From positions 124,001-188,000 of the forward strand of contig NZ_ARYN01000011.1 in assembly GCF_002094855.1 (NCBI RefSeq): a stretch of DNA of 64,000 nucleotides. Direction: 5' to 3'. The stretch's first letter is position 1, and each line of letters begins with the position of its first letter. The notes below the pieces were generated by a model. It saw only the letters and a program-made list of their open reading frames with translations. It did not search any database and was not told the origin of the DNA. Of the stretch, positions 18,327 to 28,387 are shown piece by piece. This DNA is from Zunongwangia atlantica 22II14-10F7. Its GTDB lineage: Bacteria; Bacteroidota; Bacteroidia; Flavobacteriales; Flavobacteriaceae. A program made the position numbers and the translations under genes.

Positions 18327-18491
18327 TATATCTGATTAAGATTAGGTTGTTTTTAAGGCCATTATTGGGACGTAATGATCTAAAACACGTGATAAATATA
18401 GTAAAAAAAGATCCTGATTTTATCTAAAATCAACACTAACTTTTCCGTATAAAATAAGAAGGGATAGTGATTCAATAAATGTAAACTATCT

Positions 18492-18519
18492 ATAGGCAAG
18501 CCCATAAGGTAGTTGTTTG
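18492..18519 (+). repeat. Degenerate fragment of the dispersed repeat
   Basis: TAGGCAAGCCCATAAGGTAG followed by TTGTTT resembles the right half of the dispersed repeat (GGCTTGCCCCGAGGTAG then TTTACT) but has several differences. The 308-base gap 18327-18634 otherwise holds only the terminator at its right end. Confidence 0.4.
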
Positions 18520-18574
18520 AAAACCTTCTTTATTTCTAGGCAAACGTCGGATCTTTTCATCTCGATTATCAAGT

Positions 18575-18605
18575 AAAAAGGCACCGGAAATTTCCCGTGC
18601 CTTTT
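18575..18605. terminator. Intrinsic terminator of the SnoaL-like lipoprotein gene
   Basis: AAAAAGGCAC pairs with GTGCCTTTT, and the palindrome GGAAATTTCC inside extends the stem across a C-C mismatch. On the minus strand the stem ends in a T-run, 30 nt after the stop of the gene at 18635. Confidence 0.75.
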
Positions 18606-18634
18606 CTTAAAAGAAGCTAATTTATTTTTTAGGC

Positions 18635-19222
18635 TTATTCAGCAAGGCCAATTTGCTTCATAAAATCCAAATTATCATAGAAAAGATATTCTTCTGTCAT
18701 TTTTCCATTTTCCCAGTGACCAATAGTAGCCATTCTAAGTTTAAATTTTTTGCCGGTAGGAGGGATGTTTTGTCCATTTCCAATTGGCATAGGCTCTGTA
18801 AAAGTACCTTGTAATTCACCTATGACGGCTGTATATTCCCCTTTTCCAAACTTTACCGGGTGCTTTTCGATTTTGGTATCTGGCGCAAAAACAAACATAG
18901 GTTTAAGATCGTCGATATGGTTTGGGTATAAGCCTTTGCTAATACTACCATCTGCATTATAAACAACGATATCACTGGCGTGGCTATGGCTAAAGTTTTC
19001 CCATTTTTGATCGCTATAAAATTCGAAATCTAAAGAATCAAAAGCTTTAAGACGTTCCTGGTTTATGGCTTCATCGTCTTTATAAACCTTTAGCTGTTTT
19101 TCTAATTGTTGTACTTTAGATTCTAATTGTGCTACTTTGTTATTGCTACAGCTTGAAAAAAGGGCTATAGAAACTAATAAAAGCAATATAGTATTGCTTA
19201 AATGTTTAATTTTTGGTTTCAT
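18635..19222 (-). CDS. Lipoprotein with coiled coil and SnoaL-like domain
   Basis: A 195-residue lipoprotein (lipobox in ALFSSC). Residues about 29-60 form a heptad-rich coiled coil (VAQLESKVQQLEKQLKVY). The remainder has the layout of an NTF2-like ester-cyclase/SnoaL domain (FDSLDFEFYSDQKWENFSHSHASDIVVYNADG, ending in GKMTEEYLFYDNLDFMKQIGL). These domains bind small hydrophobic ligands or catalyse ring closures. The function here is unknown. It is a single transcription unit, with a terminator downstream. Confidence 0.8.
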   Translation of the reverse strand: MKPKIKHLSNTILLLLVSIALFSSCSNNKVAQLESKVQQLEKQLKVYKDDEAINQERLKAFDSLDFEFYSDQKWENFSHSHASDIVVYNADGSISKGLYPNHIDDLKPMFVFAPDTKIEKHPVKFGKGEYTAVIGELQGTFTEPMPIGNGQNIPPTGKKFKLRMATIGHWENGKMTEEYLFYDNLDFMKQIGLAE

Positions 19223-19486
19223 CGTACTTCTGATAATTAATTAAATTATTACTGGTGCAAAGATGAAAACAAGAGATGCTTTAAAGATTATAGTTTTCGG
19301 AAAAGAGCAGTTAATTTTAGGAAATAAGTACAGATTAAAATATGGGCGATTGCTGCTTAAAATTCCTTTTCAGGTTTTTGTTTTCAGTATAAAACTGCAG
19401 GGAAAAGTGGTGTTTTTATAGAGTCGATTTTCTATAAAAATAGATTTAATTTTTTAAGATTGAATCCTGATTTGTCTTAAAGCAAA

Positions 19487-19515
19487 AAACTCGAGAGCTT
19501 TTGGCCCCCGAGTTT
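19487..19515. terminator. Intrinsic terminator of the metalloprotease operon
   Basis: AAACTCG pairs with CGAGTTT around a GC-rich interior, with an A-run on the left that reads as a T-run on the minus strand. It lies about 20 nt after the metalloprotease stop. The rest of 19223-19535 shows nothing I can name. Confidence 0.7.
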
Positions 19516-19535
19516 CTACTAAGCTAAAATCAAAC

Positions 19536-22049
19536 TTAACTATCTAAATCAAGTTGTTTTTTTATGCGTTTAGCAAGCTCAGATAAATGAGTTCTTGTGG
19601 GATCATCTAACCTGGAGCTTTTGCTTAATTTTTCGAACATCTCTTTTTGCTTTCTCAACTCATTCAGGATAAGTGTTTGTATATCTGAATTTGTAGTGTT
19701 GTATTGAAAGTTACCAATAATCAAATTTGGTTGTTCTTCTCGCGTAACTTGCTGTATAAGCCTGTTTACATAAATCTTCTGAAGGTTTCTTCGATAAAAA
19801 TCGACACTTTCTTTTTCGTGCAATTCCCTAAAGATCATCTGGTTTAAATCGTCGAACAAATTTTGAAGGGTATAAGCTTCTTCCTCGTACTCATATTGAG
19901 CATTTAGAAGGTTACTCATTTTTATTCTTGCGATTAATCTTTCGATATTCATTTTCTGAATACTACTTAATTCTATTCCAAAAGAAAAGTCTAGTTTGTT
20001 GAAAATCGATTTTTCATTTAACCAATTAGGTGTATCAAATAATTGATCTGAAATAAACTGAATAGCTCTTTGCTGTTTTTCTTTTTCTACCGGATGGTAA
20101 ACAGGAGAATCATCTGATGCTAAATGAACATCGTGATAAACACCACCAATATTTTTTAAGGCATGTCCTAGATATCTGTTATACTGGGCAAAAACACCAC
20201 CAAAAACATCTTTTACCTCGTTGTAGCCTTTATAGTCTACACTGTTCCAATCAATTATTTGCGGTACAATTCTCTTTAAATTTTTGATACCATAAGTACC
20301 GGCAAGAACAGCATCGTCACCTAAATCTTCATTTTGGCTTCTAGGATCAAAAGGCTCAGCCTCAGATCCAAACCATAATCTGTGATTTGCAGCCAGGCTA
20401 TCTGTAACGATTTTAGTTAAGGCTTTTTGTTCCTCAAATTCGTTTTTAAACTCAGGGCGCCAACGATATCCCCAGGTAATTGCCCAGTTATCGTAATCGT
20501 TAATTCTTGGATAGATGCCTGCAGTACCAATATTATCTTCTGGTTGGGCTACATAATTAAACCGGGCATAATCCATAATAGATGGAGTGTGTCCATTTTT
20601 TTCTACCCATTCTTTATCTCTAAGCTTTTCTACAGGAACAGTAGAGCTAGCACCAAAATTGTGTAATAAACCTATGGCATGGCCAATTTCGTGAGAGGAA
20701 ACAAAACGAATAAGTTCTCCCATTAGCTCATCATCTAATTCTGGTTTTCTGGCTCTTGGATCGATAGCTCCAGCCTGAATCATATACCATTCTTTAAGCA
20801 CTTTCATTACGTTATGAAACCAGAAGACATGACTTTCTATAATCTCTCCGCTTCGTGGATCAGAAATACTTGGCCCCATTGCGTTAGCAATTTCAGAAGG
20901 CCTGTATATGATAGCCGAATAATTAGCATTTTCTAAACTCCACGTACTATCTTCTTCTGCCGTTGGAGCTTCTTTACCGAAAATAGCGTTTTTAAAGCCT
21001 GCTTTTTCAAAAGCTTTTTGCCAATCATTAACCCCCTGAATTAAATAAGGAACCCATTTCTTTGGAGTTGCAGGATCGATATAAAATACGATTGGTTTTT
21101 GTGGTTCTACCAATTCACCTCTTAGATATTTCTCTTCATCTTCAGGTTTTGGTTCTAATCGCCAGCGTTTTACCATCATTTTTGCAGTAACGCTTTGCGG
21201 ATTAGTATTAAAGTCCCTATGGCCAACACTAAAATACCCAACACGCTCATCTACCAATCTTGGTTGCATTGGTTTTTCTGGCAATAAGATAAATGATGAG
21301 TTTAACTCTAAGGTGTAATTTGGTGCTGTAGGGTTTTGTCCTTTTGCGTAAGTTTTAACCGCTCTTATTTCTAAATTATTATCATAAGATCGCATATACT
21401 TCACAAAACTTTTCTCGTTTTGCTGGCCTGCAACCCCAGATCTATCTTTCATTTTTTGATTGGCGAAATAAAGAATGTCATTATCGCTATCTAAAAATTT
21501 AGTAACATCGATAATTACAGCGGTAGAATCTGTATTATAAGCTTCTATAGGAAAAGCTTCAGCAATGGCCTGTACATTATTTAATTTAATACCATCATAC
21601 AGGGTTTGGGTACTATCTTTAGCATATTCTGTAAAGGAAATACGTCTAAGGAATAATTTTTTTCTTGGTCCTTCCTCAAACTTATAAACAGCTTCCCCAA
21701 TTTTATCACCAACAAGACCAAAAGATCCATTTCTCATGTCTGTTGATGCTTTAGCGATACGGTTAACTACAAGAATGTCTTTATTAAAAACATCTTGTGG
21801 AATTTCCATGAAATATTTAAAATCTGTAGTATCTGTATAAGTTGTAATAAAACCATTGTATTTAATCATTTCTGGCTTTATAACATCCTCGTATTTTTTT
21901 AGCTTAAATTTTTCCTCTTTTTTAGCATTCGAAGTAGAATCTTTTTGTTCGGTTTTATTCTTTTCTTCGTTTTTATCTTGCTGAGCAAAAACTAAGCCCT
22001 GACTGCCAACAAGGATGCCGGCAATCAATAGCTTTTTTAAATTAATCAT
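19536..22049 (-). CDS. Large secreted zinc-dependent metalloprotease (DUF5117/DUF5118 type)
   Basis: An 837-residue protein with signal peptide (LVGSQGLVFAQ) and a charged linker. Residues about 50-320 match the DUF5118/DUF5117 region typical of Bacteroidota zinc-dependent metalloproteases. The metzincin motif HEIGHAIGLLH is at residues 453-463 (HExxHxxGxxH), and a Met-turn candidate SIMDYARF follows at about 488. It follows SusD by 20 nt in an ECF sigma/FecR/SusC/SusD operon. I infer that it cuts surface or periplasmic proteins for uptake by the linked pair, as in RagAB-like peptide import. Confidence 0.92.
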   Translation of the reverse strand: MINLKKLLIAGILVGSQGLVFAQQDKNEEKNKTEQKDSTSNAKKEEKFKLKKYEDVIKPEMIKYNGFITTYTDTTDFKYFMEIPQDVFNKDILVVNRIAKASTDMRNGSFGLVGDKIGEAVYKFEEGPRKKLFLRRISFTEYAKDSTQTLYDGIKLNNVQAIAEAFPIEAYNTDSTAVIIDVTKFLDSDNDILYFANQKMKDRSGVAGQQNEKSFVKYMRSYDNNLEIRAVKTYAKGQNPTAPNYTLELNSSFILLPEKPMQPRLVDERVGYFSVGHRDFNTNPQSVTAKMMVKRWRLEPKPEDEEKYLRGELVEPQKPIVFYIDPATPKKWVPYLIQGVNDWQKAFEKAGFKNAIFGKEAPTAEEDSTWSLENANYSAIIYRPSEIANAMGPSISDPRSGEIIESHVFWFHNVMKVLKEWYMIQAGAIDPRARKPELDDELMGELIRFVSSHEIGHAIGLLHNFGASSTVPVEKLRDKEWVEKNGHTPSIMDYARFNYVAQPEDNIGTAGIYPRINDYDNWAITWGYRWRPEFKNEFEEQKALTKIVTDSLAANHRLWFGSEAEPFDPRSQNEDLGDDAVLAGTYGIKNLKRIVPQIIDWNSVDYKGYNEVKDVFGGVFAQYNRYLGHALKNIGGVYHDVHLASDDSPVYHPVEKEKQQRAIQFISDQLFDTPNWLNEKSIFNKLDFSFGIELSSIQKMNIERLIARIKMSNLLNAQYEYEEEAYTLQNLFDDLNQMIFRELHEKESVDFYRRNLQKIYVNRLIQQVTREEQPNLIIGNFQYNTTNSDIQTLILNELRKQKEMFEKLSKSSRLDDPTRTHLSELAKRIKKQLDLDS

Positions 22050-22069
22050 TTATTTTTCTTTTTCTGAAT

Positions 22070-23425
22070 TTATCTTGGGTTACTTTCAATTTCAGGATTT
22101 CTCTGAATGTAGATAGGATTTATCTGAAAAACATATTCATTACTATTTGGCTCTAAAGTGTAAGTTTCGCCTCTAAATTCTCTAGTAATGGTTTTTGCAA
22201 ATTCAGGTTCTTTGTTAAGACGTTTTAGATCTAACCATCTTAAGCCTGTACCAAAAGTTTCTCTTCTTCTTTCATCAAGAACTTCCTGAAGAACATTGCT
22301 AACATTCTCTAATTCCTGATAATCTTCTGCTCTAAAACGGTAACTTCTTAGGGTGTTAAGAACGCTTATCGCTTCATCAGGATTATTGGTTCTGGCAAGA
22401 CATTCTGCTCTTATAAGCATCATTTCTGGGACAGATGGGCCAATGTGAATTCCCTGAGATCTTAATCTCGGTTTCCAGTATCCTCTGCCTTCAAAAGGAC
22501 TCCAGGAATAATTAGTACCCGGTGCTGTAAATAACTCGTATCTTAGGTCGTTTTCGTCAAAAAGATCGATTAATTCCTGACTTAAAGGAAAATCCAAAAC
22601 ACTATTACCTAAAGTTTTGATTAGGATAATTTCCTGATCTTCGTATCTACCAGGATAAGAAGTAGGCGTTTCGATATAATTTTCCAGGTTATTTACACTG
22701 CTTTGTCTTGATAAAACTTCTTCAGCAAGGCTAAGTGCATTATTATAATTACCAATTTGTAATTGTACTCTTGCCAGCAAAGCAATAGTTCCTGTGCTTG
22801 AAGGTAAAAAAGCATTGGTTTGGGTTTCTGGAAGAAATTCAATTGCTTCTTCTAGATCTGTTATAATCTGCTCGTACACACGCGCAACACTAGCTCTTTC
22901 TAATGAAGCAAATAAATTAGGCGTTAATAAAAGCGGAACACCTAAATCTGTACTTGCCGTAGTGGCATCATATTGTTTTGCATATACGTTTACTAAAGAG
23001 AAATAGGCAAATGCACGGTGTACTTTTGCCTGTGCTAAAGCTTCTTCTTTTTCAGCTTCTGTACCACCTTCACTCTCCATAACGCCAGTGATCACCTCGT
23101 TAGCGGTATAGATTTGTTGGTAAAGCGCATTCCAATCTGTATCTTCAGCATCTCCAAAAATATTTTCAGTCCAGATATATGCATTGGCATTTTGCTCCAT
23201 AAGATTATTTGCAAATGTTTCATCTGTTATATCGATATCATCTGAAGCTAATTCAGGATAAAAATAAGATCTTTCAAAACGGTACACATAGTTTAATAAG
23301 TATTGATAATCGCTAGTATACGTTAGTGTTCTTTGCATTGGTTGATCTATTTCAACATAATCCTGGCATCCAATATTGAGGAGTGAAATAAATACGAATA
23401 AGATATATATTATGCTTTTTCTCAT
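22070..23425 (-). CDS. SusD/RagB-family lipoprotein, probable peptide-uptake partner
   Basis: A 451-residue lipoprotein (SLLNIGC, lipobox Cys19-20 region). SusD features include HRAFAYFSLVNVYAKQYD in the N-terminal TPR-like half and the C-terminal EVLDERRRETFGTGLRWLDLKRLNKEPEF, ending in FQINPIYIQRNPEIESNPR. It lies 12 nt after the SusC stop and 20 nt before the metalloprotease. Because a protease rather than a glycoside hydrolase is linked, oligopeptides are the likely ligand (inference by analogy with RagB). Confidence 0.95.
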   Translation of the reverse strand: MRKSIIYILFVFISLLNIGCQDYVEIDQPMQRTLTYTSDYQYLLNYVYRFERSYFYPELASDDIDITDETFANNLMEQNANAYIWTENIFGDAEDTDWNALYQQIYTANEVITGVMESEGGTEAEKEEALAQAKVHRAFAYFSLVNVYAKQYDATTASTDLGVPLLLTPNLFASLERASVARVYEQIITDLEEAIEFLPETQTNAFLPSSTGTIALLARVQLQIGNYNNALSLAEEVLSRQSSVNNLENYIETPTSYPGRYEDQEIILIKTLGNSVLDFPLSQELIDLFDENDLRYELFTAPGTNYSWSPFEGRGYWKPRLRSQGIHIGPSVPEMMLIRAECLARTNNPDEAISVLNTLRSYRFRAEDYQELENVSNVLQEVLDERRRETFGTGLRWLDLKRLNKEPEFAKTITREFRGETYTLEPNSNEYVFQINPIYIQRNPEIESNPR

Positions 23426-23437
23426 GATCTTCTATAA

Positions 23438-26400
23438 TTAAAAAGAAAGGTTAACAGTTAGAGAATAATTTTCTGAAGGAGCTAAGGAATTATAAGTTCC
23501 TGCAAAAACATATTGCGGATCGATTCCTTCGTCATTTCTAACCCAAATTGGCCCTAAATTGTTAGCCGATAGTGATAAAGACATCGATCTTAAAAAGTTA
23601 GTCTTAGAAACAATGCTGTTAGGCAGTGTATAACTAAGCGAAATTTGGTTAAGCCTAATGTTATCTCCGCTAATTACATTTAAATCTGAATTTGCGTAAC
23701 GTTGTATACTGTTATAACTACTACCAACAATTCCAGGAACGTTAGTAGTCTTTTCGTCTCCAGGATTTTGCCATCTATTAACCAAAGTTTTACTGGTTCC
23801 TATGAAACCTGAGAAATAACTACTTGTTGGGTAGAATGAAGTTTGTATATCATTCTTTAAAACTTTATGACCAAATTCGTAAGTTATTCTTGTAGTTAAT
23901 TTTAGGTTCTTGTAGCGTAATGAATTAATAAAACCTCCAAAATATTGTGGCGTTGTACGACCGGCATATTTTAAATCTTCAGGCTCAAGATCCATTGCAC
24001 TTTGTGAAGGAGCGATAATTTCACCATCTCTTGTGTAAATTTGAGATTGTCCTGTTTCATCTAAACCAGCCCAACGATATACAAATAAGTTATCTACAGG
24101 ATATCCAGTGATAATTCTGGTAGATCCCATATTTGGAGAGTTGGTATTATTTGGGAATCGATTATCTGTAACTTCGTTAGTATTGTAAGAAATATTGAAG
24201 CTGTTTTGCAATGTCCAATCTTCATTACGAACAGGATAAACATTAAGGTTTACTTCGTAACCTTTACTTTCTAGGTTTCCTGTGTTGTAATAAAGCGAAG
24301 TCCAACCATAAGTACTGTTGTATGGTACATTTACTAAAATACCTTCAGACCATTTTTTGTAAACATCTACGTTAAGACCAATACGCTGATTAAAAAATCC
24401 TATGTCTAAACCTGCATTTAATGTTTTAGTAGTTTCCCAACCTAGTTCCTGGTTCCCTGGCGTACCGATATATGCGTATGGTAAACCGCTTAAGTAATCA
24501 GATCCTCCTAAAGTAATGGTAGAAACCGAACTTGCGTTTGTAGGAACGCTACCTCCAGAACCATAAGTTAATCTTAAATTTAGGCTGCTAAGCCAATCTT
24601 TTTCAATTAAAAAGTTTTCGTTTTTAGCATTCCATTTTGCACCGGCAGACCATAATGGGATGGCACGATCTCTTCTTGAAACTCCAACGATATTAGCATC
24701 GTCATAACGAATACTACCAGATAGTGTATACTTGCTTAAAAGCGAGTAATTGGCGTTACTATAGTAAGAAAGATATCTTCTTCTGGATTTAAATAAAGCG
24801 CCATCTGTATTTCCTAAAGTCATTCCATAACCATAAATGGTTTGGTAAGGTGTTGTAGGGTTTACAGTAGCTGTGGTAGAAGCATCTTTGTCGTAACCAT
24901 ATCTTGTATGATTGTAACCTTCAGCTTTAGATTCTCTAAGTTCTGTACCAGCAATTATATCGAAGTGGTGAATGTCTTTCCAGTCTTTGTTAATATCTAG
25001 CTGAGCTCTAAAAGAGTAATCTTCACTTACGGTATTTCCTAATTGCATAACACCACCCATTGGCACACCGTATATAAGTTGACCGTTAGCGGTATTTACC
25101 GTAGTTCCTATATTAATAAGATCACGAACATAGTAACTATCTACATCATTGTAGTCTAATTTTTCGTTTGTTGTACGTTGCCAAATTCCAGATATAGCTA
25201 AATTAGCCCAAGAGGTTAATTTTGCATTGATTTTAGAATTTACTCGTGTAGCACCTTTGTTATAACCGGTATTAGATAAACTCAATTCATCTATTGCATT
25301 ATATCTCCAAGGTAAATACCCCTGATTTTCATAATCGTCTGTTATATCTGGAGTAAAAGAAATAGCTCTATTTATGTGATTTCCATTTTCATCTAACAAA
25401 AGATCGTAAGGTCTTAAACCAAATTGTCCTGGGCTTAAAGCCTGTAAAGCAGCATTATTTACCGTTCTTTTGGAATAGGTGTGGTTAACTCCTAAATCAA
25501 AAGTTACCTTATCATTTAAAATATCAGATCTTACGTTTGCTGTAACCGAGTATTGCTCAGATTCGTTACCTCTAAAAACCGGAGTATCTTTAGAATAGTT
25601 TCCTGAAACAAAATAAGAACCTCTATCACCACCTCCGCTTACAGAAAGGTTATATTGGTTGGTTACCTGAGAGCGTAATAAATGGTCGTTAATTTGCCCA
25701 ATATTACTTTGATTTCTTAACTGCTCTAATCTAGCATCTCTTTCAGCCTCGGTAATCGATCCATTTTGAGCTAAGAACATGGCATTAGTAGCTTCACTAC
25801 CATTTGGGTATCTCCAATGTGAAAAAGGATCTGTTAAGAAGTTTTTATCAAAAAGTTCCTGTTCCAAATCGATATACTGGCTGCTGTTCATAGCGTTTAA
25901 TTCAGTTAGATCTGAAGCAGCAGAAACACTTGTAATCGCAGATAAATTGAAAATAGGTTTCGATCTTTTACTCCCTTTTTTTGTTTCAATAACAATTACT
26001 CCGTTTGCAGCTCTAGAACCCCAAATAGAAGCAGCCGCGGCATCTTTTAAGAAAGAAATACTTTCAATATCATTCATATTAAAAGTACTAAGGATAGAAT
26101 TATTTGTATCACCAGAAGTTCCTGAAAGCGCAGTTCCTGGAGCATTTGCCAGGTTTTGGTCGATCGCCGGGAAACCATCGATAACCACTAAAGGAGAGCT
26201 ATCTCCATAAAATGTATTTGTTCCTCGAATAGAAATACTGTTATTAGCAACATCAAATCGAACCCCTGGTACAGTACCGTCCAAACGCTCCATAATGTTA
26301 ATTGAAGGATTTTCCTGAATGTCTCTTGCGGTAATTAGCTCGTAAGCACCAGTTGCCGAAGACTTTTTCAATTTTTGGTAACCTGTAGAAACTACAGTAA

Positions 26401-27028
26401 CTTCTTCAAGCGAGTTAAGATCTAACTTAAGAGATACACTAATTTCAGCTTTATCTGTTACTTCAATTTCCTGTGTTTTATACCCCAAATACTGGAAAAC
26501 CATAATCTCACCTTCACTGGCAAAGATTTTATACCTTCCATCTTCATCTGTCATAATACCTCTACCTGTGTTTTTAATGTATACACTTACACCAAGTAAC
26601 GGTACTTTATTTTCGTCTGTCACAATCCCTTGTATAAGCTGAGATTGTAAAGTTTTATCCTCATTTTTTCTAATAGAAATTGTTTGGGTTTCTTTAGAAA
26701 ATGAAAACGAAAAATTAGGCTTTAAACTTTTTTCTAAAAGTTGTCCTACCTGAATCGTTCCTTTTTTTAATGCCACCTTAGGCTGATCTTTAAAGATGTC
26801 TTCCTGGTAGATAAAGTTATAATCTGTTTGTTCTTTAATAAGGGTAAAAATTTCGTCAATAGAAAAAGCATTATTTTCTAAAATCTGAATTTTGGAGTTC
26901 TGAGAGAATAAGCTTCCCGTATTAAAACTAAATACAGTAGAACAAAATAAAATAATAAATGTTCTCATAAGCAAAAGTAGTAGGGCCTTAACCCTTAAGG
27001 GTAAGGTACTTTTTAAATTAATTTCCAT
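23438..27028 (-). CDS. SusC-family TonB-dependent receptor with STN signalling domain
   Basis: A 1196-residue outer-membrane transporter. After the signal region comes an STN domain (about residues 45-120, AFSIDEIFTLIKEQTDYNFIY), which contacts the FecR-type anti-sigma factor. A carboxypeptidase-regulatory-like domain follows (GIVTDENKVPLLGVSVYI), then the plug (LVVIDGFPAIDQ, FLKDAAAASIWGSRAANGVIVIETKKG) and the beta-barrel ending in TVNLSF. The STN plus the upstream FecR and ECF sigma genes imply substrate-sensing autoregulation. Order in the operon: sigma, FecR, SusC, SusD, protease. Confidence 0.96.
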   Translation of the reverse strand: MEINLKSTLPLRVKALLLLLMRTFIILFCSTVFSFNTGSLFSQNSKIQILENNAFSIDEIFTLIKEQTDYNFIYQEDIFKDQPKVALKKGTIQVGQLLEKSLKPNFSFSFSKETQTISIRKNEDKTLQSQLIQGIVTDENKVPLLGVSVYIKNTGRGIMTDEDGRYKIFASEGEIMVFQYLGYKTQEIEVTDKAEISVSLKLDLNSLEEVTVVSTGYQKLKKSSATGAYELITARDIQENPSINIMERLDGTVPGVRFDVANNSISIRGTNTFYGDSSPLVVIDGFPAIDQNLANAPGTALSGTSGDTNNSILSTFNMNDIESISFLKDAAAASIWGSRAANGVIVIETKKGSKRSKPIFNLSAITSVSAASDLTELNAMNSSQYIDLEQELFDKNFLTDPFSHWRYPNGSEATNAMFLAQNGSITEAERDARLEQLRNQSNIGQINDHLLRSQVTNQYNLSVSGGGDRGSYFVSGNYSKDTPVFRGNESEQYSVTANVRSDILNDKVTFDLGVNHTYSKRTVNNAALQALSPGQFGLRPYDLLLDENGNHINRAISFTPDITDDYENQGYLPWRYNAIDELSLSNTGYNKGATRVNSKINAKLTSWANLAISGIWQRTTNEKLDYNDVDSYYVRDLINIGTTVNTANGQLIYGVPMGGVMQLGNTVSEDYSFRAQLDINKDWKDIHHFDIIAGTELRESKAEGYNHTRYGYDKDASTTATVNPTTPYQTIYGYGMTLGNTDGALFKSRRRYLSYYSNANYSLLSKYTLSGSIRYDDANIVGVSRRDRAIPLWSAGAKWNAKNENFLIEKDWLSSLNLRLTYGSGGSVPTNASSVSTITLGGSDYLSGLPYAYIGTPGNQELGWETTKTLNAGLDIGFFNQRIGLNVDVYKKWSEGILVNVPYNSTYGWTSLYYNTGNLESKGYEVNLNVYPVRNEDWTLQNSFNISYNTNEVTDNRFPNNTNSPNMGSTRIITGYPVDNLFVYRWAGLDETGQSQIYTRDGEIIAPSQSAMDLEPEDLKYAGRTTPQYFGGFINSLRYKNLKLTTRITYEFGHKVLKNDIQTSFYPTSSYFSGFIGTSKTLVNRWQNPGDEKTTNVPGIVGSSYNSIQRYANSDLNVISGDNIRLNQISLSYTLPNSIVSKTNFLRSMSLSLSANNLGPIWVRNDEGIDPQYVFAGTYNSLAPSENYSLTVNLSF

Positions 27029-27136
27029 AAATTTGTTAATGAATTAGGATTAGTTTTTAATTAATTCTAAGAATAGAGGGGTAGGGTCTGTATACTGTAG
27101 GAGGTGAAGACCTTTCCCTTTTTCTTTTTTGTGTTC

Positions 27137-28300
27137 TTATTTAATAGTTATCTGTCTTTCTTTTATCTCATAGGCATTTATAAAATTTGTTTCCTTAATT
27201 ATTTGTAATAGTTGTTCTAAGTTTTGCTCTTTACTAAAAGCACCTGTAAATCGTATATTTTCAAGTTCTTTATTTTCGAAAACTACATCTACATCGTACC
27301 ATCTGGAGATTATTGTCATAATGTGTTTTAATTCATCTCCTTTAAAACTAAAGACGCCTTTTTTCCAGGAAATCGCATCGTAAACATTAATGGTATTAAG
27401 CTGCGTTTCTTTTGTGGTTTTATTAAAGCTTAGTTGTTCTGAAGGTGCTAATAAAAAAGTATCACCGGCTAAGTTCAGGTTTATTTTACCTTCTACAAGC
27501 GTTGTAGCAATAACCGGTTCTTCGCGATAAGCCTTAATATTAAATTCGGTTCCTAAGACCTGTACTGTTTGCTGGTTTGTTTTTACATGAAATCCATTTC
27601 CATTATTTTCTTCGCTTGGGCTAACGGCCAGATAAGCTTCCCCATAAAGTAGTTCGACTTCACGAGTTTTATCTTTGCTGAATTGAACAGGATATTTTAT
27701 TTTGGAATCTGAGTTTAACCAAACCTCAGAACCATCTGAAAGTTTTATATGAAATTGCCCGCCTCTTGGTACGGCAAGTGTATTAAATTTGGTAGGCTCG
27801 TTATCTTTTGCACCGCCTGCAGTATATACAATATCTTCGCCGTTGCTTGTACTGTTTGCAGAAGTATAACCAGCTTCAGGATTTAAGATTACTTCTTCTC
27901 CATTATTCAGGATTAACACTGCTTTACTAGAACCTTTAGGAATAACAGGCTGCGATGTGCTTACTTGCGGAGTTTGATTAAAATCTACCTGCTGAAAAAC
28001 AAATAAACTGGCAATAAATAAGATCGTGATTGAAGCTGCCGCATACATCACCCAGTTTTTACGTGGGATAAATGCTAAGATTGTAGGTTTTTGGTCTATT
28101 TTTTCTGAAACCTTTTGCCAGGCTGCATTCGAATCTATTAAAGAATAATTTTTAGTACGCTTTAATAAAGTCTTTGTTTTTAGACTTTTATAAAAACTAT
28201 ATTCTTTTTTTAAATTCGACAAAAGCCTTTTATCTTCTTTTGTTAAAAGATTTAATCTTTTCTTGATGAAAATCTTAGATAAAAGAAAGATATCATTCAT
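27137..28300 (-). CDS. FecR-family anti-sigma factor
   Basis: A 387-residue protein with a cytoplasmic N-terminal part (about 1-80), one membrane segment near residues 82-105 (WVMYAAASITILFIASLFVF), and a periplasmic FecR domain (LAVPRGGQFHIKLSDGSEVWLNSDSKIKYP). The C-terminal DUF4974-type domain (ISWKKGVFSFKGDELKHIMTIISRWYDVDVVF) contacts the STN domain of the SusC partner. It would hold the adjacent ECF sigma factor inactive until SusC signals. It is 87 nt downstream of the sigma gene and 108 nt upstream of SusC. Confidence 0.95.
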   Translation of the reverse strand: MNDIFLLSKIFIKKRLNLLTKEDKRLLSNLKKEYSFYKSLKTKTLLKRTKNYSLIDSNAAWQKVSEKIDQKPTILAFIPRKNWVMYAAASITILFIASLFVFQQVDFNQTPQVSTSQPVIPKGSSKAVLILNNGEEVILNPEAGYTSANSTSNGEDIVYTAGGAKDNEPTKFNTLAVPRGGQFHIKLSDGSEVWLNSDSKIKYPVQFSKDKTREVELLYGEAYLAVSPSEENNGNGFHVKTNQQTVQVLGTEFNIKAYREEPVIATTLVEGKINLNLAGDTFLLAPSEQLSFNKTTKETQLNTINVYDAISWKKGVFSFKGDELKHIMTIISRWYDVDVVFENKELENIRFTGAFSKEQNLEQLLQIIKETNFINAYEIKERQITIK

Positions 28301-28387
28301 TTAATTTGGGTTTATTGTTAAAACAACCCAAAATTTAAAGTGTAGTATAAAAAATTAAGATTTTTTTATAATAATTTTGTAAAGGTC

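Noticed and set aside
25779-26210. Long open frame opposite to the SusC gene
   Set aside because: It is antisense to a clear SusC coding region, has no recognisable protein pattern, and reflects the codon bias of the opposite strand.
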